NCBI RefSeq assembly: GCF_000807255.1
Contig: NZ_CP009268.1
Coordinates: forward strand, 3,998,384-4,062,383
Reading direction: 5' to 3'
DNA: 64,000 bases
Source of the DNA: Clostridium pasteurianum DSM 525 = ATCC 6013
Lineage (GTDB): Bacteria; Bacillota; Clostridia; Clostridiales; Clostridiaceae
In this document: positions 56,405 to 64,000 of the stretch, one piece after another
How the letters are laid out: every line of letters starts with the position of its first letter
Position numbering within the stretch: the first letter of the stretch is position 1
Made by a program: the position numbers and the translations under genes
The notes under the pieces: model-generated
Databases searched by the model: none
What the model saw: the letters and a program-made list of their open reading frames with translations, nothing else
What the model was told of the DNA's origin: nothing

Positions 56405-56458
56405 TTTAGTATATAAGCAAATTAAAGGGATATCCCTTTAATTTGCTTATATACTAAA
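56405..56458. repeat. 54-bp perfect palindrome without a loop
   Basis: All 27 base pairs match: TTTAGTATATAAGCAAATTA.. is mirrored as ..TAATTTGCTTATATACTAAA around the centre GGGAT/ATCCC (56427-56436). It lies in the 423-bp gap between the divergent genes murI and glnA, so it is not an ordinary terminator of either. Outside it, the gap is AT-rich and I see no small gene; the glnA SD AAAGGGGA is at its right end. Confidence 0.8.
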
Positions 56459-56734
56459 TCTAATTTTACAACAATAGCAATATCTCCATTTAAAATTAAC
56501 AAATCTATATGTTTAATAAAGTTTAGTTAAAAAATTTGTTAATTATGTTGTATATATTTAATAATTATATTATAATTCAATCATACTAGCATTTATTGTG
56601 TAATGTAATTGTTATAATTAATTATTATTATACATATGATAAACACATTAAAAATACTATTTTTGTTCTAGTTTTTTATTAAAATATTGACTATTAATAG
56701 TCTTAATCTTTTAAAAATGAAAGGGGATTTTGTA

Positions 56735-58822
56735 ATGAGCAACACAGCAGAAATTTTTGGTTCAAATTCATTTAGTGATTCAGTCATGAAGGAACGTCTT
56801 CCTAAAGCTACATATAAGGCTTATAAAAAGGCAATAGAGAAAGGTCTTGCTCTTGATTTAGATTCAGCAAATGTAATAGCTTCTGTAATGAAGGATTGGG
56901 CTGTAGAAAAAGGAGCTACTCACTTCACTCATTGGTTCCAACCATTAACTGATACTACAGCAGAAAAACATGATTCTTTTATATCTCCAACAGGAGATGG
57001 AAAAGTAATATTAGAGTTTTCAGGAAAAGAACTAATAAAAGGTGAACCTGATGCATCTTCTTTCCCTTCCGGTGGAATCAGAGCTACTTTTGAAGCTAGA
57101 GGTTATACTGCATGGGATATAACTTCTCCTGCTTTTGTAAAAGATGGAACTTTATATATACCAACTGCTTTTACTTCTTATACAGGTGAAGCACTTGATA
57201 AAAAGACACCTCTTCTTCGTTCAATGGAAGCTTTATCAAAACAAGCTCTTCGTCTTTTAAAGGCACTTGGAAATACTACTACTAAGAAAGTTATAACAAC
57301 TGTAGGACCTGAACAAGAATATTTCTTAGTTGATAAAGACTTATATGAAAAACGTCCAGATCTTATATTCACTGGTAGAACTTTATTTGGTGCAAAATCT
57401 CCAAAGGGCCAGGAACTTGATGATCATTATTTTGGAACAATAAAAGAAAGAGTTTCTTCTTACATGAAAGAACTTGATGAAGAACTTTGGAAACTTGGAG
57501 TTCTAGCTAAAACTAAACATAATGAAGTTGCTCCTGCACAGTTTGAATTAGCTCCAATATTCGGGACAACAAATGTTGCAACTGATAACAATCAGCTTAC
57601 AATGGATCTTATGAAAAAAGTTGCAGTAAGACATGGTTTAGTTTGCCTACTTCATGAAAAACCTTTTGCAGGTATAAACGGATCAGGTAAGCACAATAAC
57701 TGGTCAATGAGTACTGATGATGGTCAAAACCTTCTTGATCCAGGTGAAACACCACATGAAAACACTCAATTTTTACTATTCTTAACTTCAGTTATAAAAG
57801 CTGTTGATGAATATTCAGATTTATTGAGATTATCTGCTGCTAATGCTGGTAACGATCACCGTTTAGGTGCTAATGAAGCTCCTCCAGCAATTATATCTAT
57901 ATTCTTAGGAGATCAGCTTGAAGATATAATAGAACAAATTGAAAAGGGAACTGCCACTACTTCAAAAACAAGCGGCAACTTAAGTCTTGGTGCTTTAACT
58001 CTTCCAGTACTTTTAAAAGATGCAACTGATAGAAACAGAACATCACCATTTGCATTTACAGGAAATAAATTTGAATTCAGAATGGTACCATCTTCAGGAA
58101 ATATTGCTGATCCTAACATTGTTTTAAATACATCAGTTGCTGAAGTACTTTCTGAAGTAGCTGATAGATTAGAAAAAGCATCTGACGTAAATTCAGAAGT
58201 TCAATCTATTCTTACTGAAATTGTTAAAGAACATAAGAAGATTATATTCAATGGAAATGGTTATTCAGACGAATGGGTAGCTGAAGCTGAAAAAAGAGGT
58301 CTTCCAAATGTAAAAACTACTGTAGAAGCTACAAAAGCTTTAATTGCTGAAAAAAATGTAAATTTACTTGAAAAACACAATGTATTAGATTCAACTGAAT
58401 CACATGCACGTTATGAAGTTATACTTGAAAATTATGCTACAACTATAAATATAGAAGCTGAAACAGCGCTTTTAATAGCAAAACGTCAAATTTTACCTTC
58501 TGTTATTAAATTTGAAACTAGTTTAGCGGGATCAGCTGCTGCTGTAAAAGCTGCTGGCGTAGATGCTAAAGTTCAAACAGAATTACTTACTGAAGTAGCT
58601 GATTTAGCGGCTTCCTTAAAGGATAAAATTGTTAGCCTTGAAGCTTCACTTGAAAAAACTCAGGGATTATCTGGTGATGCTTATGATGTTGCTTATGCTT
58701 ACAAATTCGACGTATTCGAAAAAATGGATGAATTAAGAGAAGTTGCGGATAAACTTGAAACTATAGTAGATGCAGAATTCTGGCCATTACCATCTTATGG
58801 TGAATTATTATTCGGTCTATAA
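56735..58822 (+). CDS. glnN: Glutamine synthetase, type III (GlnN)
   Basis: This 695-residue protein is far longer than type I enzymes (about 440-470) and fits GSIII, with the family segments [44 protein letters not shown] and [21 protein letters not shown]. It fixes ammonia onto glutamate and is found in many anaerobes. ATG 56735 is chosen because AAAGGGGA lies 7 bases upstream; an in-frame upstream ATG at 56717 has no such site. It is monocistronic with a strong terminator. Confidence 0.95.
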   Translation: MSNTAEIFGSNSFSDSVMKERLPKATYKAYKKAIEKGLALDLDSANVIASVMKDWAVEKGATHFTHWFQPLTDTTAEKHDSFISPTGDGKVILEFSGKELIKGEPDASSFPSGGIRATFEARGYTAWDITSPAFVKDGTLYIPTAFTSYTGEALDKKTPLLRSMEALSKQALRLLKALGNTTTKKVITTVGPEQEYFLVDKDLYEKRPDLIFTGRTLFGAKSPKGQELDDHYFGTIKERVSSYMKELDEELWKLGVLAKTKHNEVAPAQFELAPIFGTTNVATDNNQLTMDLMKKVAVRHGLVCLLHEKPFAGINGSGKHNNWSMSTDDGQNLLDPGETPHENTQFLLFLTSVIKAVDEYSDLLRLSAANAGNDHRLGANEAPPAIISIFLGDQLEDIIEQIEKGTATTSKTSGNLSLGALTLPVLLKDATDRNRTSPFAFTGNKFEFRMVPSSGNIADPNIVLNTSVAEVLSEVADRLEKASDVNSEVQSILTEIVKEHKKIIFNGNGYSDEWVAEAEKRGLPNVKTTVEATKALIAEKNVNLLEKHNVLDSTESHARYEVILENYATTINIEAETALLIAKRQILPSVIKFETSLAGSAAAVKAAGVDAKVQTELLTEVADLAASLKDKIVSLEASLEKTQGLSGDAYDVAYAYKFDVFEKMDELREVADKLETIVDAEFWPLPSYGELLFGL

Positions 58823-58830
58823 TTTTAGAT

Positions 58831-58880
58831 AAAGAAAAGGAACTGTCTATGAGATATTAAAGACAGTTCCTTTTCTTTTT
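58831..58880. terminator. Bidirectional terminator between glnN and proC
   Basis: AAAGAAAAGGAACTGTCT (58831-58848) pairs with AGACAGTTCCTTTTCTTT (58861-58878), followed by TT. An 18-bp perfect stem between convergent genes. Confidence 0.9.
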
Positions 58881-58915
58881 GATTAAAGTTAATTCATCAA
58901 ATAATTTAGTAAATA

Positions 58916-59722
58916 TTATTTGATCATATTCTTAGATTTTTCTGTACATACCCTAACTGCTTCTATTACAGCACTTCTAAATTTATTTTTTTCAAGACAA
59001 TAAACTGCCTCAATAGTTGTACCACCAGGTGAACATACTTCATCTTTTAATTGTCCAGGATGCTTACCTGTTTCCAGCACCATTTTAGCTGATCCTAATA
59101 CAGCCTGTGCAGCCATTTTATATGCTTTTTCTCTAGGTAGTCCTTCTAATACTCCACCATCTGCAAGAGCCTCTATAAACATATATACAAGAGCTGGTGA
59201 TGATCCTCCTACACTAGTTACTACATCCATTAATTTTTCTTCTACAACTTCCGACCTGCCAAAAGCTTTAAAAATATTTAAAACTAATTGCATTTCATCA
59301 TCTGTTACCTCTCTGTTTCTACATAATGATGCCATTCCTTCTCCTACTAATGCCGGCGTGTTTGGCATGGCTCTTATTGTCTTAATATCTCTTTCAAAAT
59401 ACTTTTTAATATCTTCTATACTTGTTCCAGCTGCTATAGACACAATAACTACATTTTTTTTAACTGAATCTTTAATTTTGCCAATTACATGAGCATATTT
59501 ATTAGGTTTAACTGAGAGTATTAGTATATCAGCAAATTCTGCTACTTTTAAATTATCATTGGTAGTTAATACCTTAAACTTCTCCTTAACCTCTTGTAGC
59601 GATGGATTTGATGGATTACTTACCATTATTTTTTGTGGCGAATACAGTTTAGAAGTTACAATACCACCTATCATAGCATTTGCCATATTTCCACAACCTA
59701 TGAACCCTATATTTTTAGTCAT
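58916..59722 (-). CDS. proC: Pyrroline-5-carboxylate reductase
   Basis: This 268-residue protein has the NAD(P)-binding start IGFIGCGNMANAMIGGI and the C-terminal signature GVLEGLPREKAYKMAAQAVLGSAKMVLETGKHPGQLKDEVCSPGGTTIEAV. It catalyses the last step of proline synthesis. ATG 59722 is preferred because AGGAGG lies 7 bases upstream; the upstream GTG is too close to the SD. It is divergent from proB-proA. Confidence 0.95.
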   Translation of the reverse strand: MTKNIGFIGCGNMANAMIGGIVTSKLYSPQKIMVSNPSNPSLQEVKEKFKVLTTNDNLKVAEFADILILSVKPNKYAHVIGKIKDSVKKNVVIVSIAAGTSIEDIKKYFERDIKTIRAMPNTPALVGEGMASLCRNREVTDDEMQLVLNIFKAFGRSEVVEEKLMDVVTSVGGSSPALVYMFIEALADGGVLEGLPREKAYKMAAQAVLGSAKMVLETGKHPGQLKDEVCSPGGTTIEAVYCLEKNKFRSAVIEAVRVCTEKSKNMIK

Positions 59723-59892
59723 TTTCACGCCTCCTCTTGTGCATTGAAAAAATATCTGTTAATATGATATAATTAATTTTATTATATCACATTTTTTTAC
59801 AAAGTTTTACGAGTAAACTTAATTCCTTAATTCATATAAATTAAATTTATTGAAAGGATAAAGCTTAATTAGCTTTTTACATAGGTATAAAA

Positions 59893-60693
59893 ATGAATAC
59901 TAGAAAAGAACATATAGATAAAGCAAAGAAAATTGTAGTAAAAGTAGGTACTTCAACCCTTACTCATGAAAATGGGCTACTAAATTTTGATAGAATAGAT
60001 AAGCTAGCAAGGCAGCTTTCAGATCTTCACAATCAAGGTAAAGAAGTAATTCTAGTAACTTCTGGTGCCATTGGTGTTGGTACTGCAAAGCTAGGAATAA
60101 AGACAAAGCCCGAAACTATACCTGAAAAGCAAGCAGCTGCTGCCATTGGCCAAGGTATTCTTCTTCACATTTATGAAAAGTTCTTCGCAGAGTATGGTCA
60201 AATAGTTGCTCAAATTCTACTTACTAAAGATGATATAAACAATAAGACAAGATACAATAATGCCCAAAACACCTTCAATGAACTTTTAAGTCAAGGAGTC
60301 ATACCCATAGTAAATGAAAATGATGCCATTGCCATACATGAGATAAAATTCGGGGATAATGATACCCTTTCTGCTCTAGTTGCAAGTATAATTGATGCTG
60401 ATCTTCTTATATTACTTTCAGATATTGATGGTTTATATGACTCAGACCCTCGATCAAATAAAGATGCTAAGCTTATATCTCACGTAGAAAAGATTACAAA
60501 TGAAATTGAAAGCTTTGGTGGTGGTTCTGGTTCAAAACTTGGTACTGGCGGCATGTACACCAAGATAAAAGCTGCAAAAATTGCAGTAGAACATGGTGTA
60601 TCAATGATAATTGCAAATGGTTCTGATGACAATGTAATAAAAGATATAATTTCAAATAAGGAAATAGGCACTCTGTTTTCAGCGCAAAAATAG
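59893..60693 (+). CDS. proB: Glutamate 5-kinase
   Basis: This 266-residue amino-acid kinase begins [17 protein letters not shown], with [40 protein letters not shown] and [15 protein letters not shown]. It lacks the C-terminal PUA domain of longer ProB proteins, as many Firmicute ProB do. It starts proline synthesis from glutamate. proA follows 28 bases later, so they form an operon. Confidence 0.96.
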   Translation: MNTRKEHIDKAKKIVVKVGTSTLTHENGLLNFDRIDKLARQLSDLHNQGKEVILVTSGAIGVGTAKLGIKTKPETIPEKQAAAAIGQGILLHIYEKFFAEYGQIVAQILLTKDDINNKTRYNNAQNTFNELLSQGVIPIVNENDAIAIHEIKFGDNDTLSALVASIIDADLLILLSDIDGLYDSDPRSNKDAKLISHVEKITNEIESFGGGSGSKLGTGGMYTKIKAAKIAVEHGVSMIIANGSDDNVIKDIISNKEIGTLFSAQK

Positions 60694-60721
60694 AATATTT
60701 ACAATAATGGAGGTTAACTAA

Positions 60722-61978
60722 ATGAATATTAATGATTATGTAGTTGAAAAAGCTAAAAATGCTAATTTAGCTGTGCGAAAGCTTGGAACTCTAGATACTA
60801 ATATAAAAAACAATGCATTAATTGCCATGGCTGAAGCCTTAGAAAAAAACAAAAATAACATTTTAAAGGCAAACAGCATAGACATAGAAAATGCTAAAAA
60901 AGCCGGTACCACCACAGCACTTATTGATAGATTGACCTTAAATGAAAAGAGAATAATCGGTATGGCAGAGGGACTTAGAAGCGTAGCTGCACTGCCTGAT
61001 CCAATAGGTGAAGTTACTGGTATGTGGAAAAGACCAAATAATTTAAATATAGGTAGAATCAGAGTACCTCTCGGCACTATAGGCATAATTTACGAAGCAA
61101 GACCAAATGTAACCGTGGATGCTGCAGCATTATGCCTTAAAAGCGGTAATTCTGTTGTTCTAAGAGGCGGCAGTGAAGCTATAAATTCTAATCTAGAAGT
61201 CTATAAAACCATTAATGATGCGGCAATTAAAGCAGGTCTTCCAAAGGGATCCATTGAATTTATAGATATAACTGAACGAGAAGCGGTAAATATTCTTATG
61301 AAACTCAATAAATACGTAGATGTACTTATCCCAAGAGGTGGTGCTGGTTTAATTAATAATGTAGTAAATAATTCTACTGTACCTGTAATCCAAACTGGCG
61401 TTGGAAACTGTCATGTTTATGTTCACAGTGATGCTGACCTACATATGGCAGAAAACATAATAGTAAATGCAAAAACTCAAAGACCTGCTGTATGTAATGC
61501 TATGGAAACATTACTTGTTCATAAATCAGTAGCTGATAAATTCCTTCCTAAGCTTGGAGATACTTTAAGGGCCATAGGTGTGGAAATAAGAGGTTGTAGT
61601 GAAACTCAAAAAATACTTCCTTATGCAAATCCTGCTTCTGAGGAAGACTATGAGATAGAATTTTTAGATTTAATATTAGCTGTAAAAGTAGTTGATTCTT
61701 TAGATGAAGCATTAGATCATATTTATAAATACAGCACTAAACACTCTGAATCCATAATAACAAACAGCTATGAAGCTTCTCAGCGTTTCTTAAAAGAGGT
61801 AGATTCAGCTGCTGTATATGTAAATGCCTCTACAAGATTTACAGACGGAGGAGAATTTGGTTTTGGTGCTGAAATAGGTATAAGCACTCAAAAACTTCAT
61901 GCTAGAGGTCCTATGGGGTTAAATGAGCTTACCACTATTAAATATATAATATATGGTAATGGTCAGATAAGAAAATAA
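60722..61978 (+). CDS. proA: Glutamate-5-semialdehyde dehydrogenase
   Basis: This 418-residue protein has the ProA segments IGIIYEARPNVTVDAAALCLKSGN, VLIPRGGAGLINNVVNNSTVPVIQTGVGNCHVYVH and PAVCNAMETLLVH with the catalytic Cys in AVCNA, and HSESIITNSYEASQRFLKEVDSAAVYVNASTRFTDGGEFGFG. It reduces glutamyl phosphate from ProB. The SD is TGGAGG. Confidence 0.97.
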   Translation: MNINDYVVEKAKNANLAVRKLGTLDTNIKNNALIAMAEALEKNKNNILKANSIDIENAKKAGTTTALIDRLTLNEKRIIGMAEGLRSVAALPDPIGEVTGMWKRPNNLNIGRIRVPLGTIGIIYEARPNVTVDAAALCLKSGNSVVLRGGSEAINSNLEVYKTINDAAIKAGLPKGSIEFIDITEREAVNILMKLNKYVDVLIPRGGAGLINNVVNNSTVPVIQTGVGNCHVYVHSDADLHMAENIIVNAKTQRPAVCNAMETLLVHKSVADKFLPKLGDTLRAIGVEIRGCSETQKILPYANPASEEDYEIEFLDLILAVKVVDSLDEALDHIYKYSTKHSESIITNSYEASQRFLKEVDSAAVYVNASTRFTDGGEFGFGAEIGISTQKLHARGPMGLNELTTIKYIIYGNGQIRK

Positions 61979-62027
61979 GTTTATAAATATTATATAACTA
62001 TATAATATTTTTGTGGAGGGCTATGCT

Positions 62028-62309
62028 TTGTATTTTAATTATTATGGTATAATTATGGGTTTAGTAATGCTTGTTGCCACAGGTATAGGTCATATTATTG
62101 TCATTAAAGGAGAATATCACTTTGGAATGAAATTATGGCCTGTATTTCTTATAATAGGAATATTATCTTCAGTGGCTTCTATTATATTAAAAAATTTACT
62201 TATTTCAGGAATCCTTGGTATTATAGGTGTAACTTTCTTATGGGCTATTTTAGAACTTTTCAAACAAAAAGAAAGAGTACAAAAGGGTTGGTTCCCTAGA
62301 AAAAAATAA
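62028..62309 (+). CDS. DUF4491-type small membrane protein
   Basis: This protein of about 93 residues has three membrane segments and a basic C-terminus (KQKERVQKGWFPRKK). The segments YGIIMGLVMLVATGIGHIIVIKGEYHFG and LWPVFLIIGIL match the family I know as DUF4491. TTG 62028 behind GGAGGG is the likely start; an in-frame GTG lies upstream at 62013. It follows proA by 50 bases and is probably in its transcript. Function unknown. Confidence 0.75.
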   Translation: MYFNYYGIIMGLVMLVATGIGHIIVIKGEYHFGMKLWPVFLIIGILSSVASIILKNLLISGILGIIGVTFLWAILELFKQKERVQKGWFPRKK

Positions 62310-62317
62310 TATAAGCG

Positions 62318-62358
62318 TCAAATAAGGAATGATTAAATTTACATCATTCCTTATTTGA
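62318..62358. terminator. Bidirectional terminator between DUF4491 gene and asnS
   Basis: TCAAATAAGGAATGAT (62318-62333) pairs perfectly with ATCATTCCTTATTTGA (62343-62358). It lies between convergent genes. Confidence 0.85.
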
Positions 62359-62394
62359 TACCTATAAAAATAATAACAATTATGTTTCATCAGC

Positions 62395-63786
62395 TTAAAA
62401 CTCCGCTGAACCTGTAGTTCTAGGAAATGGTATTACATCTCTTATATTTGTCATACCGGTAATATACATTATAATTCTTTCAAATCCCAGACCAAAGCCA
62501 GCATGCTTTGTTTCTCCATACTTTCTAAGTTCTAAATACCACCAATAATCTTCTTTATTAAGCCCTAATTCCTCCATCCTATATTCAAGGATATCCAATC
62601 TTTCTTCTCTTTGGCTTCCTCCTATTATTTCTCCAACACCTGGTACAAGCAAATCTGCCGCTGCTACAGTCTTATTGTCATCATTCATTCTCATATAAAA
62701 GGCTTTTATATCTTTTGGATAATCCGTTACAAATAAAGGCTTTTTAAAAACTTTCTCAGTTAAATATCTCTCATGCTCAGTCTGAAGATCTATTCCCCAT
62801 TTAACCTCATACTGAAATTTTTCATTTGACTTCTTAAGTATATCTATTGCCTCAGTATAAGTTATTTTTCCAAAGTCTGAATTCACCACATTTTGTAATC
62901 TATCAAAGAGAGTTTTATCAATAAACTTGTTAAAAAACTCCATTTCCTCTGGTGCATTTTTCATAACATATTTTATTATATATTTAACCATGTCTTCCGC
63001 AAGTGCCATATCATCATTGAGATCTGCAAAGGCTATTTCTGGCTCAATCATCCAAAATTCTGCTGCATGTCTAGCAGTATTTGAGTTTTCTGCTCTAAAG
63101 GTAGGTCCAAAGGTATATACATTTCTAAAGGCCAATGCAAATGTTTCTGCTGATAGCTGACCACTGACAGTAAGATTTGTCTCTTTTCCAAAGAAGTCTT
63201 TTGTATAATCTACTTTTCCATTATCATCTTTAGGTACACCATTTAAGTCTAAAGTGGTCAATTTGAACATTTCTCCTGCACCTTCACAATCACTTCCTGT
63301 AATTATCGGTGTATTAACATATACAAAGTCTCTATCTCGAAAAAATTTATGTATTGCAAAGGCAGCTAGTGAGCGAACTCTAAATACTGCCGAGAAAGTA
63401 TTACTTCTAGGTCTCAAATGTGCAATAGTTCTTAAATATTCTAACGTATGTCTTTTCTTTTGCAGAGGATAATCTACAGTGGAATCCCCTTCTATTGTAA
63501 TGTTTTTTGCATGTATTTCAAAAGGTTGTTTTGCTTCTGGAGTCAAAACTACAGTTCCTTCTATGCTCAATGAAGAACTAATAGCAATTTTGCTTATCTC
63601 TTTGAAGTTATCTAAATCTTTCTCAAATACAATTTGAATATTTTTAAAAAAACTTCCATCATTAATTTCTATAAACCCAAAGGCATTAGATGATCTTACA
63701 GTCCTAACCCATCCAGATATTCTTATATTTTTATTACTATATTGATCTATTTTTCTATATAATTCCTTTACAATTATGTTTTTCAT
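62395..63786 (-). CDS. asnS: Asparaginyl-tRNA synthetase
   Basis: This 463-residue class II synthetase has an OB-fold anticodon-binding domain ([25 protein letters not shown], about 18-105) and a catalytic core. Motif 2 is [26 protein letters not shown] and motif 3 is [27 protein letters not shown]. It charges tRNA-Asn in the cytoplasm. SD is AGGAGG. The 214-bp leader to the window end (63787-64000) shows no T-box specifier/antiterminator consensus and no other clear feature. Confidence 0.96.
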   Translation of the reverse strand: MKNIIVKELYRKIDQYSNKNIRISGWVRTVRSSNAFGFIEINDGSFFKNIQIVFEKDLDNFKEISKIAISSSLSIEGTVVLTPEAKQPFEIHAKNITIEGDSTVDYPLQKKRHTLEYLRTIAHLRPRSNTFSAVFRVRSLAAFAIHKFFRDRDFVYVNTPIITGSDCEGAGEMFKLTTLDLNGVPKDDNGKVDYTKDFFGKETNLTVSGQLSAETFALAFRNVYTFGPTFRAENSNTARHAAEFWMIEPEIAFADLNDDMALAEDMVKYIIKYVMKNAPEEMEFFNKFIDKTLFDRLQNVVNSDFGKITYTEAIDILKKSNEKFQYEVKWGIDLQTEHERYLTEKVFKKPLFVTDYPKDIKAFYMRMNDDNKTVAAADLLVPGVGEIIGGSQREERLDILEYRMEELGLNKEDYWWYLELRKYGETKHAGFGLGFERIIMYITGMTNIRDVIPFPRTTGSAEF

Positions 63787-64000
63787 TTTTCTTACCTCCT
63801 ATAAAATATAAATAAAAAACTTTTCTACTCTGGTAATTAAAGGTATGAAAGGACAGTAAGTGTTACTACACTATCTTCCATAGAAATGCTGAGAGATTTA
63901 TCTATATATTATTTTTATAATATATACTTATATTATTATCATATTTACAATTTGTTAAGCCTATTTACAGAAAAATTATAATATTTGATTTGATATATGT

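Noticed and set aside
63787-64000. T-box leader of asnS
   Set aside because: No AGGGTGGNACCGCG-type antiterminator is present on the minus strand, and no Stem I pattern could be recognised.

Overview
The window is chromosomal DNA of a low-GC, endospore-forming anaerobe of the genus Clostridium or a very close relative. This rests on strong AT richness, AGGAGG-type ribosome binding sites, the sporulation genes spoVB, spoVT and spoVG with sigmaG- and sigmaH-like promoters, a type III glutamine synthetase, a divergent [FeFe] hydrogenase and many SpoIIM/GntR/ABC-type Firmicute families. The species cannot be named from sequence alone.

Bases 1-16489 are a conserved core block, all on the minus strand. 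In transcription order it runs purR, spoVG, glmU, prs, a PhoB/PhoR-type two-component pair with an HtrA-type protease, pth, mfd, prsA, spoVT, spoVB and yabN/mazG (cut by the window edge). murC lies divergently at 16763. A 28-codon gene with its own promoter and terminators follows at 18269, then a TM287/288-type heterodimeric ABC exporter (18602-22107). Next is a GntR-ABC module (22704-24537) whose permease carries a frameshift.

Bases 24655-39174 are an accessory island. It starts with a 722-bp fold-back element whose ~150-bp arms pair around a 348-bp core that also looks like a structured RNA. tRNA-Pro(TGG) follows. Then comes a nest of insertion sequences: an old degraded IS21-type element, a truncated IS200/IS605-type element inside it, and a complete IS21-type element (26421-29288) inserted in both. 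Next to these, at 30840-38558 on the minus strand, is what I consider the main find, a circular-bacteriocin gene cluster. It has a 106-aa precursor resembling the circularin A/uberolysin family, three integral membrane proteins including a SpoIIM/DUF95 member, an ABC ATPase, a 54-aa cationic hydrophobic immunity candidate, and an MFP-ATPase-permease transporter, followed by a GntR regulator and a Yip1-type membrane protein. Two of its genes have single-base homopolymer shifts, so the copy is either decaying, switchable or mis-sequenced. A GC-rich 10-bp inverted repeat brackets the structural gene.

Bases 39175-64000 return to core and metabolic genes: a group-B-like [FeFe] hydrogenase, PAP2 and HAD phosphatases, an ABC-F protein, comB, a CdaR-type regulator next to a sugar-ABC ATPase, two radical SAM proteins, and a YkvI transporter. 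An operon follows that encodes a DUF3783 protein, a LexA-like regulator without catalytic residues, and an H-NOX/chemotaxis receptor whose heme pocket has the residues of the O2-binding type. Then come a cyclophilin, murI, a 54-bp perfect palindrome, glnA (type III), proC, proB-proA, a DUF4491 protein and asnS.

Genes that appear to work together are glmU/murC/murI (peptidoglycan precursors), spoVG/spoVT/spoVB (sporulation), proC/proB/proA (proline), prs/purR (PRPP and purines), and the whole bacteriocin operon. I had no alignment or database tools. Family names come from motifs and from gene order known in related bacteria.
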